Assembly: GCA_037957365.1 (NCBI GenBank)
Contig: JARHVA010000157.1
Coordinates: 1,613,501 to 1,677,500 of the forward strand
Length of the DNA stretch: 64,000 nucleotides
Reading direction: 5' to 3'
Source of the DNA: Torreya grandis
Taxonomy: Eukaryota > Streptophyta > Pinopsida > Cupressales > Taxaceae
Shown: one piece after another, positions 37,465 to 49,496 of the stretch
Layout: each line of letters starts with the position of its first letter
Position numbering within the stretch: the stretch's first letter is position 1
Translations under genes and position numbers: made by a program
Notes under the pieces: model-generated
What the model was told of the DNA's origin: nothing
The model's database searches: none
Seen by the model: the letters and a program-made list of their open reading frames with translations, nothing else

Positions 37465-39130
37465 TCAATTAGATTGACCATGGGGCTTTCCCCCACTACT
37501 ATATAGTATTTTTAAATAGTCCAAAACTTTTTTTTCTTTGGCTTTCTTTTTAAAATATGGGTCAGGACCACCAGGAGGGATATCTTTAGATTTTTTTCTA
37601 TCTTTAACCAGAGAATGATCTAGTGGGGTGGACATAGAGTCTATTTTGAGTCTTTTTCCACCACCTTTATACTTATAATTTTTATAAACATTGGGGTCCT
37701 TAAGGGACAAGGGTGAACTCACTAACAAATCCATTTTAGATCTAAGATTATCTGGTCGTTATTTCTTTAAATAAATAACGATGGGGGAAGAATCACCTCC
37801 ATTTTCACTAAGACTAGCAGAGGGAATGCTACCAGGGTTAGAAAGATAATAAATAGAAGGATCAATTAAAAAAAACATATTCCTCTGATAGAGAATCTAA
37901 TTAAGTTCTCTATTCAATAATCCAAATTATTTGGTAGATAATTAATCACACAAGGAGAGAATTCACCATGTCAACATAAGGTGGTGTGAAGATAGAAGAT
38001 TGTGGAGTACATTGAGTCTCAAATTTTTCAATCTCATTTGCATCCTCTAAAGAAATTTCCTTTAAATCCTCCTTACATGAGGCATTATCTTTGAGTGGTT
38101 CACTATTATATTCTTTTTCAAAGACTTGTAAATCACCAACATAGAATCTTCCTTATGTGTATCCTAGCATTTTTTTTGCTATGGAGGTCTTCCTGATTAA
38201 CCAACATTAGGAAAATTTTCCTGAGGTGTCAATATTTTTAAAAAAATAGGTGTTCAAGCCACCAACCCTCTAGTAGCACAAGTATGAAATATCCCTTTGA
38301 TTTTGAAGTTAAGAGATTTAGGGAAAAATTCTAAGGGTTCTAACGAAATCAGAACCCTAACATTCATATGAGCTAATAACTTCCTAATATCCTAAATTCT
38401 AAGGACTTCCCCAAGGGGATTCAACTATTGTGGTATAAAGTTCCATAGTTAGATAGGAACATTTTCAATGTCTACCCATCTAGGTATAATTTTAAAAATA
38501 AGGTCATTGTAATCCATATTTGGGCTCCAAGGGATTACCTTGAAAAGAGACTAACCTACATTCCACAAGGTTTTACTAATGGCCCTTCATTGCTTATTAG
38601 AGTTTTTTTTAAATCATAAAAAACCCTTTCTGAATCATTCAACAAAAGATAATGTAAATACCCAACTTCTTACCTCAAACAGAATTGAGCCAGTTATCAA
38701 AGAAGTTTATAAAAGGGAAATAATTCTTGTTTAAACATACAAAAAATATTCTAACATTTTTAACCTTATTTATTTTTTATGAAGATATTTTTCCATGGAA
38801 GTGTTAAGAATAAGAGTCAGAGACTTATCAGGGCTAGGGTGATCACTGATTTGGGATTTATCCCACTCTTACACTCCATGTTCACCTTAATAGACATGGC
38901 TAACAAAAAAAATTATGTCCTCTAAGTGTTTTGCCACTTATTCTTGACATAGGACCTCACTAAATATTTTTCAACTCACTAGAAGCTCCTTCTCCCACCT
39001 AAGATGGGAAAGATAGACTATCCTTGTGATTTAAATCCTTATCATCCCTTGGAGGACCAACTAGCTCATTAAAACCACCATTTTCACCCCTCTTTGCATG
39101 CTTGAGACTGTCAATTCCAAGATTTTCCAT
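37465..39130 (-). pseudogene. LINE ORF1: DUF4283 and zinc-knuckle protein
   Basis: A plausible start at 39130 opens MENLGIDSLKHAKRG. In the middle (about 38400-38550) the frame reads WSPNMDYNDLIFKIIPRWVD followed by IENVPI and LGEVLRI. This matches the DUF4283 pattern of plant L1 ORF1 ('W.PNFxP ... xxxPxWVRLxNLPLEYW ... xxIGxxLG'). A decayed CCHC knuckle follows (FHTCATRGL near 38280, later ligands lost). The last part (37465-37734) is open and Lys/Pro-rich. ORF1 proteins coat the LINE RNA. Several stops lie in the first half. Confidence 0.65.
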
Positions 39131-39479
39131 AAATACTAGCAATTTATACCATACCCCTTTTTTTCAAAGGCCATGAGAGGGGGATCTAGGTGGGGGAGAT
39201 GCGAACTAGTACATATGATCAAACAAGAGACATAAAGTAGAAATAAAATCAAATATAATGAACACTAACCGCAAATCAAAAATAAAAAAAGTTATCACAC
39301 ATGAACATACAATCTAAAGCAAATTGACCACCATGGGTGATATAGAAAAAATTCACATGAAAACAAAGGAAGCAAAGGTAACCAAGGTAATCAACCAAGA
39401 GAAATTTTGAAACACCATCAATGGAGGATGACTCTTCATCTCCCCACTTTAGAGCTCCAACCTTCTCCCCTCTATTTTT

Positions 39480-39493
39480 TTCTAACTGCATTT
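39480..39493. repeat. Target-site duplication, 5' side of the LINE at 32.6-39.5 kb
   Basis: TTCTAACTGCATTT matches 32627-32640 with a single T/C difference. Confidence 0.65.
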
Positions 39494-40220
39494 ATAATGT
39501 TATTTCTCATTTATAGTTGACAATAGAAATTTATGAAAAATAACTAGATGCATGGATATATTTGGAGGATAAATATATTAAATGTATGAAGACACCTTTT
39601 AGTTGTGTGAAAATAATTATTTCAATTTATCTTTATTGAATTTAATCTTCTTCATGATGAATCTTCTAGTAATATAATTATATTTATTAACCATGAATAA
39701 TAAATCGTTGAAGGAAATATTGCATTGGTGGGACAAAAGAGTTTTAAAGTGGATGTGGGAAAAAAAATGAATATAGATACCATCAATCAACAACCTCCCT
39801 AAAGATCACATATGGATGCTTGACATAACATCATATTTGTAATGATTGATAAGAGTGTTAATATTTAGCTTCTTCTCTTGTTGTGAGGACAAATCATGTC
39901 AAGGGGGAGGGAATGTCATGTACCTAAGGTATCATGCCACATAGAGATTTTATGAGACATTAATATAGGTTTATATGTTCACATATGGTTACGTGAGATT
40001 ATATCGATCATTGATATATTAATGGATTATATGTGCACATGTGGTTAGGTAATAATATATTTTTACTTTGGTTCACTATGTTATGCATTTAGTGGTTAGG
40101 GCATGGGTAGGTGATATACTAATAAATGGTATGTGGCTTAATTTATAACCTATGTATCTAGCCACAATGGTAGGTGAGAATTCATCATAACTGAGTGGGT
40201 TACATGTGTGTGTGTAAACA

Positions 40221-40297
<77 letters not shown>

Positions 40298-40824
40298 GTG
40301 TGTGTGTGTGTGTGTGAAGATAAGTGAAGGTTATTATATGTGTTGGTATATCAAAATATATATGATATGTGGATTCATTTCCTTAAAATAAGTTGCATTA
40401 TATGGTGTTTCCATACCTCAAGGGTAAATGATCTAATATATTGAGTTATATAAATTATAAGTTGTGGGCTTCTTAAAAACACTAGGAACCCAATCTTTAA
40501 TATAGGACCCTATTTTATTTTCCTTAACACTCAAGATCAGAAAGATTAAACTTATTGTATGTCTACATAAGTTGATATATGTAAATAGAGAATAGTGAAG
40601 AGAAGAGTAGAAACATGTGAACAAGACTATAACCTAAAATTTAACTTTACAAAACACTTTACCAATAATTAACTTTCTTCTCCTAGAAACCTTCTTCGAA
40701 GAGATACAAAATTCAAGGTGATGTCACTAACAATAATTGGTGAACATTTGAAAGTTCATATTTTTAAAATAGATATCCCACAATGTTTTACAAAAGATAT
40801 GGATTTTTTTTATCCCTTTGTATC
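39494..40824 (+). other. Intergenic stretch with possible LTR start
   Basis: At 39895-39930 the plus strand reads TCAAGGGGGAGGGAA followed by TGTCATGTACC, a typical polypurine tract and LTR start, preceded by DNA that could be the end of a gypsy pol frame. I found no second copy, LTR end or target duplication. No host gene is visible. Confidence 0.35.
40226..40316. repeat. Compound microsatellite (TA)n(TG)n
   Basis: About 70 bp of alternating TA are followed by about 20 bp of TG. Confidence 0.95.
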
Positions 40825-41862
40825 TTATGTATTCATGGCTAAGGTTCCCACTAAATAGATGGCTTAGATCATGCAACCCTCAAAGCTACATAATGGAATT
40901 TAAAACAAATTCATTAAAAACTAAAAGTTATAGGATATTCTAAGCTTCCCAACTTATACAATGAAGAATTAATCCCATTAAAACAAAGGATTCATATTAT
41001 CTTTCTTTACACTCAAGCCACAGGCCTTAAACCCCTCAGCTCTTCCTCTATCTCTTTTTCTCTAAATATACATTTTCGTAGAGTTTTGGCCTCTAGTCTC
41101 ATTATTTCAAAAGGTGTTCGGCATTCTTTCCTTTCAAATATTGGCCCAAGTTTCCCTTTTATATCTTATTATATTTTTTTTAATGTCATGTCAACCAATA
41201 AGAGGACATTTTTTACCAATAAGGCCTGATATAAAACTCCAAGCCTAACTTAGGGTTAACCTTAACTTTTATAGACCTTGAACCACATGTTCCTGAAAAT
41301 TGTCAAATGACTGTGTTGATATAGTTCACTATATTTTATTATAACATTAGCTATAATGCTTACCCCCAACTTGTGGAGGCCCAAGTGTCATTCTTTTGAA
41401 ACTTTATGTTCATATAGTTGTCTCTCCCTACCTTGGTTCTTGTAAACTACATATAAATTGTGTGTTTCCATGTCTTAGACATGTCTTATGCTATTTCCCA
41501 TTTTTTGTTCCATTGCATGCCCCTTTGGTTCCTATACTCATTACCTTTTATTTTACCTTTCTCATATAATCCTAAATTTAGTTAACATGTGCAATGTGCC
41601 CCTTCCTCTACACTTCCTCAAGGTATAAATTCCTCGTGTGTGATTGTGTTAGTCCTTCTTCATATTCTTCTCAAGTTTCCCATTCTCCATTGCTCATTCA
41701 CACTCTACTTTCATGCACCATTATTTTTACCCCTTTACCTTTCATTATTATATGCAACTTGACCACCCTTCCTTTGCATAATAAGACATTTTACTTATCT
41801 AGAATCCTCCAAATTTTTATGTTATAAAAAACCTTTGACTTATTAGGTATTATCATACATCA
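40825..41862 (-). repeat. 3' LTR of the noncoding LTR element
   Basis: It matches 45664-46424 in several blocks, for example AAGGTTCCCACTAAATAGATG against AGGGTTCCCACTGAAGAGATG, and CAAGCCTAACTTAGGGTTAACC against CAAGCCTAGCCTAAGTGTAGCC. It ends at TACATCA. Confidence 0.65.
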
Positions 41863-44800
41863 GACTCCTCTAATAGTTTGAAATGTAAGTACTTACTTAC
41901 AAGTAGGGTTGAGTGGTAGAACCGCCCTTTAAGCCAAAGGCCATAACCACAATGCTCCTTTTCACCTATCATGATGCATAAGTAGGTATGATCTATGATC
42001 CTTCCTATATAACCCCCATTTGGTCATGAACCATCTTCCTCAACTTAGTTCCAATATTATTTTGTTTTTTCTCCTCTTTTGCATTCTCTTTTGGTGGATT
42101 TTTTCCCTCTCCTTATATGTTTACCTCCACCAGGTACCCAACACTTCTTCCCTTTAGTTCAAACTACATAATTCTCCCTTGTGCACTTATTTTATCTTCC
42201 ATTATGGGTTTTCATATATTATATCCATTGTTCTACATATAAATGTTCCTTTTTCATCCTCCCTTCAGTGCATATTCTACTCCCCCCTATTTTTTCTACC
42301 TTGAAATAATATTTCACACATTGGCAATCATGGGATCCTATATTTCCTCTTCCTCACTTGGGATGAATCTCATCTTCGGTTTACTAATATTTATGTGTCT
42401 TACCTATATTTCCTCTACATTCTCTATTAGATGTTTTCACACACACCCATTTGCATCCTCCCTCTAGGTTTCTATCATAAAATATTATGTGTGTCACCCT
42501 AGTTTCCAAGGAAAAACTTGATAATTCCTAATATATTTTTTAAACTATAATCCTTATCCTCATTCATTCCCTTTAAATGTTGGATTTTTGCCTTGTGTGA
42601 ACAAATTCGTGTCTTTAAATATGAACATCTTTCCTCCTTAGCTTATTCTTATACATTGTTCTTGTGTATCACTCTCCTCTTTAGTTGAAACTAGTTCTAC
42701 CCTTCTTTGGGCATGTCTTCAAATATATGTTCTTTGCCTTCTTTCTTGTGACACACAACAGATCTTAGTTTCACACAAGGAAACTCCCTCCATAATACCT
42801 TTTTATTTACACTTCCTAATTATTCTTCCTATCAAACTAAGTGCACCTCCTTTAATTATTTATGGAAATAAAATGCACTTACATGCCATTATTCCATATC
42901 CCTCATTGGGTATGTTGTGGGTCTTTTGAAACCTTATTTTATCCCTTTCCTCAACTTGGTACTAGTCATAGAATCCAAGTTCACATGGATCCTTTGTTCT
43001 TTATTCTCTCCTCTTCCCATTATTTTGATTCTAACTCTGTGTACTCAAATCAATGCCTATTTTAGTCACCCTTCTTTGTGTCTTTTCATGAATTTGGTTT
43101 ACAATACTTCTCTTCTTCATGCAATATAAGTTATTCCTCTCAAATCAACTTCAAGTTGATGCCTCTTCTTCCTTATTAGATTCCATGTTTATTTAACCAA
43201 TAAAGATTGGGCCCTCTATATCAACTTTGCATTGATGGCTAACCCCTTTATTAGATACCATTTTATTTTTGTAGACAAGCTTCACACTTTCATCAACTAT
43301 AAGCTATCTTCATCCTATTCCATCTTTGTGCCTTCCCCTAATGAGAATTTTTGAATGCCTCACTGCCATTTCTTATGTAGGTGATTCACTATTTAGTGTA
43401 AACCCTTCCTTTGGGTATTAAATCTACCTTCTCTTATCCTTCCTCCCACCTTCTATGCATTTCACCTCATCATGTGCTTATTTATTTTCTCCAAGACAAC
43501 TTATGTTTAACTTCAAGGTGAACTCTCTCTCCATCTTCCTTCTTTGGAATTCATGTAAGTGGTTCACATGGATCTACTTGTGCTCCATTTTATCTCTCCA
43601 CCCTTGTACCTCTTGAAGGGTACTTTTCCTCTATGATTATTAGCTCAAAATTGCCACCTTTGGGTGCATGCACCTCACAATAGCTCATATTGTGCTTGAC
43701 CACTCTTAGTTATACTCTCAAAAACTCCTTTTGGTTCATTTTCCATGTCATGCACAATAACACTTGTGCTTCTCTCAGGACCTTCCCATGCCTCTTATAC
43801 AGGATTCTCTTACATCTCATGTGTTCTCCTCCACTTGTGTTTGTCCAATGGAACAATACTCACATTTCATTAATGGGTTCCTTCCATCATCTCATGAGGT
43901 TATTTCTATCATTTGTATTGCTCACATGTCATTACCTCAAGCATGTTACCTCCCAATGTGACCATATCTTCCTCATCCTATCAACTAAGTTTTATAGGTC
44001 CCAATTTAAAACTCTCAAGACTTTCCTTCTATTTTATGTGGCATTTTTAATGCACTACTCGGTGCAATTATGCAAAAACCATTTTTTACATCCACACATC
44101 CTCTCCTTTACCCTCCACCTCTTCTTATTTTTCAATTCTTTCCATCCCCTTGATGTTTTATGGCACATCCCTCTCCACATACACTCCACTCCCATGGATT
44201 ACCCTATATTATTTAGCAATAAATTTCATTTGACATCCATAACCCATTTCTATCCTTCCATTATGCCTTATCCACTATAGAACTATTGTGCATCAAATTT
44301 AGGCTAAATCCTTGCATGCCTCTAACTCCTTGATAGTTATATTTTATAATACTCTCCCTTATTTTTTATAGAATATTTCCTTTTAGAAAATATTACTTCT
44401 CCTAGTTTTTTAACACCTTAGCACTTACACCATGAAGGCTTTCCCCTTCATATCCTCTGACATATGTGACTCCAAATCACATCTCCTCTTGAATCCTCAC
44501 CAATTCATCCCTCATGCTCCACATTATCTACTCATTTACAATTGATGTAAAATAAGTCTTCACCTTCAACTTATACTAAAAAATATAATTAGATGATGTT
44601 TTTGTGCCTTGACTACCTCATGATCAAAAATTTGTTAGCATCCCTCATCAAACCACTTTTATGCTCTAATTGTCTCATATCAGTGATTTTAACCACACTT
44701 TCACTCTCATTTCCTCTTTTTCACTTATCTACCTCTTTTTTATGATTTTTATAACATTCCTCATCAAATTACCTTAGCACATTGGTTGCCTCCTATCAAT

Positions 44801-45649
44801 GATTTTGCCTGTGTTTCACTTTTATTCATTTTTTGTGCTTGACTACCTCACATTTGGTAGTCTATTGATGACATACTATCTTTTTGGCACTTGACTACCT
44901 CCTTTTACATGATTTTGTCAATGTTTCTCCTCTTTTTCACTCAATTGATTTACTTTTGGAAATCAATCAATTTCCATCTCTTCAATCATGCCTAGACTAT
45001 TTCCTATCATTATTTTTATCTAGGCATAACACTCTCAGTATATCAATTCCCTCATCTCAACCTTGAATGTCTCATATCAACATTTATGGGTGTTTCCTAC
45101 CCTCTCATCACATCAACTACATCTCATTTAATGATCATTTAATTATCCACTAACCTATCTAGTTTATTGCTTCATATTTGATGTTTTATCATCACAACTT
45201 TTACAAGTTGCCCACAACATCAATCTCCCAAGCTCATCCTTATTTTCTTCTCCTGTTTATTCATTCATACTATACCTAGATTCACATGGTTTATAATGAT
45301 AATCTATATTTTTTGCCTCACATTCATTATTATACCAACCTTTATCACTTATCACTCTATTGGTTACCTTCTATTTAGTGATCTACTAGTATTTCACTGC
45401 ACTCCACTAGTTGCCTCATGATTGGTAGTTTTCTAGTATCTCACAACACTTTGCAAAACTCATCCAACTACCTCCTATTTTATGGTTTTTTGACCTCACA
45501 AAACACTATATTAGTTTCCATAAAGTCAATGTTCATCTAACCTTCCATAATATTTTTCCATTTATCTTATGTCAGTAGTCTTCCATCCTTCAACATTATT
45601 CCACTCACATATTCTTTTCCTCCCACATTGTCTTAAGGTTCAAAACCTT
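41863..45649 (-). other. Purine-rich noncoding core of the LTR element
   Basis: There are no retroviral motifs in any frame. The plus strand is C/T-rich with few A/G runs, so stop codons are rare there by composition. From about 44590 to 45560 a degenerate repeat is visible: words such as CTTGACTACCTCA, TTGCCTCCTATCAATGATTTT and ACTACCTCCTATTTTATG recur at irregular spacing of roughly 70-150 bp. Confidence 0.5.
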
Positions 45650-45661
45650 ACTCTGATACCA
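45650..45661 (-). other. Primer-binding site (tRNA-Met type) of the noncoding LTR element
   Basis: On the minus strand it reads TGGTATCAGAGT, matching the tRNA-Met primer site at 11 of 12 positions, two bases after the LTR end. Confidence 0.75.
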
Positions 45662-45663
45662 TC

Positions 45664-46424
45664 TGATGAAGTCATGATTAGGGTTCCCACTGAAGAGATG
45701 CCTTTGAACATGTATCCCTAAAGTACTCAAAATTATATTTAAAATAAATTAATTAATAATTAAAAGTTACATTATATTCTAATACTTGACACAAATCCCC
45801 AAGCCTAGCCTAAGTGTAGCCTTAGCTTTTATAGACCTAAAGCCATTTATTCCTAATATTTTTTAGAACATATATGCTAATCAATTTTTTTATCCTTTTC
45901 CATCATGTAAATGGTAGTGATAAAAAAAAATTATGAAGTGCTAAGTGTCAATCTTTTTCATCTAGCTAGTCATCTAGTTATCTTTCCTTGCCTCAGTTTT
46001 TATGAATTATGCATAAATTTTACACTCTAATGCCTTAGATGCATCCTGTACTCAATCCAATTCTTAGTTCCATTATGTGACCTTAGTTTATATACTCATT
46101 ACCTTTATACTTTTCACCGTGCCCATGTAATTCTAAACTTGGTTAACCTGTGTAGTGTGCCCCTCCCTTTGTACTTATTAAAAGTTTAATTCCCTAGTGC
46201 ATAGTTGTGCTAGTCCTGCTTTGTACTATTCATAATTTCCATTTTCCTTATCATCCACATGTACTCTTTTTTTTTTGCTCCAATACTTTAACCCTTTTGT
46301 CTTTCATCCTTATGTGGAAATTGACCACCTTTCCTTCACACAAGTGGACATTTTACATGTCTTGAAGCTTCCAAAGTATTGCATAATGTAAAACCTCTGA
46401 GTTATCAAAGATGTTTTTACATCA
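45664..46424 (-). repeat. 5' LTR of the noncoding LTR element
   Basis: On the minus strand it starts TGATGTAAAAAC and ends GACTTCATCA, right before the primer site. It is shorter than its partner by an internal deletion. Confidence 0.65.
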
Positions 46425-46867
46425 TTATTTAATATATATATTTTTAATTTATTAATTAATAATTATTATTTTGGTTTATGCATGTTTTATGTATTTAAAT
46501 AAATGTAATTCATTTACCATATCATTACATTTTTGTGACCCTGTATTGTGTTACACTTCTTTAGGGTCACATAATGTATTATCTCAATTTCCTCATAACT
46601 CCTAGGATTAAATGTATTGCATCATAGATCTAAAAATTTAGATTGATTTTATGTTTTATTTAATTTTCCCTAAGCACTAGGTCAATCTAATTCCTTAAAA
46701 TTACAAAAACCCTAGCGTGTTTGGATTCATTTGGTGTGTAGGCTTTCATGTTTTATTATGATTTATGCTTGTGAATTCACTTATTTGATTGTATCTATTC
46801 ATGTTATTCCATGATTTCTATTTAATTTATGTGTTTCATATGATTTATATGTGTTATATTGACCCTT

Positions 46868-46950
<83 letters not shown>

Positions 46951-46991
46951 GTGTGTGTATATATATATATGTGTATATATATATATATGTG

Positions 46992-47062
<71 letters not shown>

Positions 47063-47084
47063 GTGTATATATATATATGTATAC

Positions 47085-47156
<72 letters not shown>

Positions 47157-47675
47157 ATAAATATTTAAACCCTTGGTGTTGGCTATAGGATCCTATTTTT
47201 ACATATGTTTTCAAATGGTTTGAAAAAAATTCTTGCAAGGGATAATAATATTCCATTATTCAACAATGATTTGACATTTTCTTCTAGATATAATATTTTA
47301 TTCTCTTAAATCAATAATTACATAGTGTACTATCCGAACATATTATTAGAAACTCTTATTGATTTGACACAAGGGGTTCTTGTTAAATGTAAATGATATT
47401 CTATGCTTTCAAAGTAACATTATAAGATTGAATCTTATTTCAAAACGTTAGAAGTGCCTACATACTAAATCTATAATGGAAATGGTGACTCATGTTTACA
47501 TTTTTAATATTATTATGCTTAATATCATACTCTTTTTCATAATTATATAATTCTAATTTAATTAATTCAAATGAAACACATTCTTGAATCTCTTCTATCC
47601 TTACATTTTTACCAAACTTTAAAAACTTATCCAAATTATTCCTTCAATTTTTTTGATACAGTTTTAATCCTAGGG
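46425..47675. other. Intergenic stretch with large microsatellite
   Basis: Apart from the compound microsatellite at 46867-47160 I see no gene, RNA or element end here. The long open frames crossing the microsatellite on both strands are artefacts of the dinucleotide repeat. Confidence 0.6.
46867..47160. repeat. Compound (AT)n/(GT)n microsatellite, about 295 bp
   Basis: Runs of AT alternate with runs of GT in at least five switches, with the longest GT run near 46891-46934. Alternating purine-pyrimidine tracts of this size can adopt Z-DNA or cruciform forms and are highly length-variable. Confidence 0.97.
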
Positions 47676-47690
47676 TTTCATGTATCTATT
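47676..47690. repeat. Target-site duplication, 3' side of the LINE at 47.7-53.5 kb
   Basis: TTTCATGTATCTATT is identical to 53453-53467 and directly adjoins the T-rich (A-rich on the sense strand) end of the element. Confidence 0.85.
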
Positions 47691-48012
47691 TTTTTATTAT
47701 TGGTAAATGGTTTTGAAGGGTCCATACTCAGAACAAGAGGCTCAAGATTTAGAAAATAAAGGAAGCTTCAAGACACAAGAAGGCTCAAAAGCTAGATAAA
47801 GTAGGACTACAATGTAGGACATAAATAAAAGAGAGAATTGCTCCCTTGTTTCAAGAAAGTCCAAAAACCAAAAGAAACAAAAGATAACAATAGTAGGGAA
47901 AAACTTGCCAGTGAAGGCTACCAAATTAGTAATTCAATATCAGCTCCAAAAAACCAAACCAGTGCCTGAGCAGTAACAAATTAGCCAAAATAAGGAGTTA
48001 GACCAAGCTAAA

Positions 48013-49455
48013 TCACTTAGTGAACTTGTTAAAACTATTCTTTAGTCCCTCTAAAGTGTTAAATAGATTGACTACAGTGATTTGAGAAGGGTATGTCTTT
48101 TCAATGATGACTAGAGCTAGATTTTTTTCATTGCCTCCCTTACGCAAACCTAGATGTAAGGTTTTAATGGTCCACACTTGTTTCCCTTGAAACTCACCAA
48201 ACTCCAAAAAGGCTTGGTGAATGGCTAAATGATCCATCTGCCTACTCCAAATCTAGTTCATCATGTCCTCCATGTATTTTACTCTCTTGAGAATGTCTTT
48301 TATTCTGGTCTCTAATAGGGAGGAGTTGTCTATTTTCTTCTTTCCCTTTCCACTAAGATTATTGATCTGAGTGATCTCCTTCCTGAGATCACTGATTTCT
48401 TCCTCAAGTTGTGTAATTTGACTATTATGCCTAGGATCCTTAGGATAGGAGGGAATAGAGTCCATATCATCCTACCTCATGTGAAGAAGACTCTCAACTA
48501 TGTCAATTTATATACCCTTGTGAGAATTAGGCTCCAAACCCTTATCTTTATTTCTACTCCTAAGAACCCTCTTAAGAGAGGGAGGAGGCAAACAATGAAG
48601 GTTGGGGTTCTTAGACCTAACCCTACTTTGAGAAGGAGGCTCAAAAAGAGGAAGGGGGACATAATTGGTAGAATTAATAATGCTAAAATGGTGATGCAAG
48701 AGAAAGATAACACCTTCATGAAGGGGCAAGGCACGCTTGTGATCTTAAAAATCAATAATTGAAACCTCTAAAGATTACAAGATGTAATAAGGAAAACTAA
48801 CTCTAGGGCCTTTGTGGAAATGGTTTAGGAGGACAAGGTGATGAAGTGATACTATTTTGTACCTACCTTCTAATGTGATAAACGTAACTAGTATGCATGA
48901 CTCCTCATCAAAAGGAGAAAGGAGAGAGGAATGAACAATGCCAACTTTATCAAATTCCAAGGTATTAATCGAGGAACAATCCAAGAGCCTTTTCTCCTCT
49001 GTAGCCTTGTCAAATTTGTTTCTATAAAATTTTAGACCATCCTTATTTAGACTTGTAATAGAGGCAATGAGCTCTTTCGTGATTGAGAGATTATTAGCTC
49101 TATAAATTAATTTCATATTCTTCTAGTTATTTTCAAACTTGACATAAATGTGATTGTCATGCCCCTTGATCCTTTGAATGAAACTAGAGAATCCTTCAAC
49201 ATTTAAAATCTTCCAAAGGTCTTCATTTTCCCTACAATTCAAGTCACATATTGGCTCAACACAATAAGGATATCCACCCATGATGATAACAATAGGATTT
49301 TGGGTGAAGGTCACATAATGAGTAGCTAATAGATCACCACCACACCACCTATGCTCAACCCAAAACTAATAATAAAAAAAATATTGATGAAAATTAGTGT
49401 GATCTAAATAATTATTATCCTTCAAATGAGAAATCAATTCATCCATACTCCAACT
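48013..49455 (-). pseudogene. LINE-borne third reading frame (ORF3), unknown function
   Basis: One minus-strand frame stays readable from about 49455 to 48013, roughly 480 codons, with about six stops. It differs in frame from the RNase H before it and overlaps or follows that domain's end. In order: MDELISHLKDNNYLDHTNFH; WCGGDLLATHYVTFTQNPIV; MGGYPYCVEPICDLNCREN (49262-49203); FSSFIQRIKGHDNHIYVKFE; a segment with LSITKELIASITSLNKDGLK and YRNKFDKATEEKRL (49116-48960); VTFITLEGRYKIVSLHHLVL; a Pro/Ser-rich linker; a coiled-coil stretch (ITQLEEEISDLRKEI, 48408-48370); and a basic C-terminus. I have a faint impression of similar 'hypothetical' proteins repeated in gymnosperm genomes but cannot confirm it. 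It lies inside the target duplications, so it travelled with the LINE. It may be an integral ORF3 or a captured sequence. Confidence 0.6.
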
Positions 49456-49496
49456 AAACTTAACCAATTGCCCATTCTTTAATAATGATTTATTTA

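Larger units (their letters stand above)
32641..39479 (-). mobile_element. L1-type LINE, near full length
   Basis: A 6.84-kb minus-strand element is bounded by a 14-bp imperfect target duplication, TTCTAACTGTATTT (32627-32640) and TTCTAACTGCATTT (39480-39493), differing at one base. On the sense strand it runs from a G/A-rich leader through ORF1 (nucleic-acid binding) and ORF2 (endonuclease, reverse transcriptase, zf-RVT-like region, C-terminal extension) to an A-rich end (AATTCAATTAAAA next to the duplication). All frames carry scattered stops. L1 elements move by target-primed reverse transcription: the ORF2 product nicks the target and copies the RNA there. Confidence 0.8.
40825..46424 (-). 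mobile_element. Noncoding LTR retrotransposon derivative (LARD-like)
   Basis: Two direct repeats, 40825-41862 and 45664-46424, flank 3.8 kb. Between the right repeat and the internal DNA lies ACTCTGATACCA (45650-45661), the complement of TGGTATCAGAGT. This is the plant tRNA-Met primer site with one change, and it sets the orientation as minus. Repeat ends show TGATG...CATCA symmetry. The left repeat has about 280 bp missing from the right one. No frame on the sense (minus) strand is open and no retroviral domain is visible. The sense strand is strongly purine-rich, which explains the many long but meaningless pyrimidine-coded frames on the plus strand. Large noncoding LTR elements that borrow proteins from relatives (LARDs) have this layout. 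Confidence 0.65.

Noticed and set aside
43690..44280. 196-codon open frame on the plus strand
   Set aside because: It lies antisense inside the noncoding LTR element, where the plus strand is C/T-rich and stops are rare by composition. The product is Leu/His/Phe/Ser-rich with no motif.
46789..47256. Several long open frames on both strands
   Set aside because: They are translations of the AT/GT microsatellite (Tyr-Ile, Cys-Val and Thr-His dipeptide runs).
48409..48762. 117-codon plus-strand frame
   Set aside because: It is a shadow of the LINE-borne frame on the minus strand.
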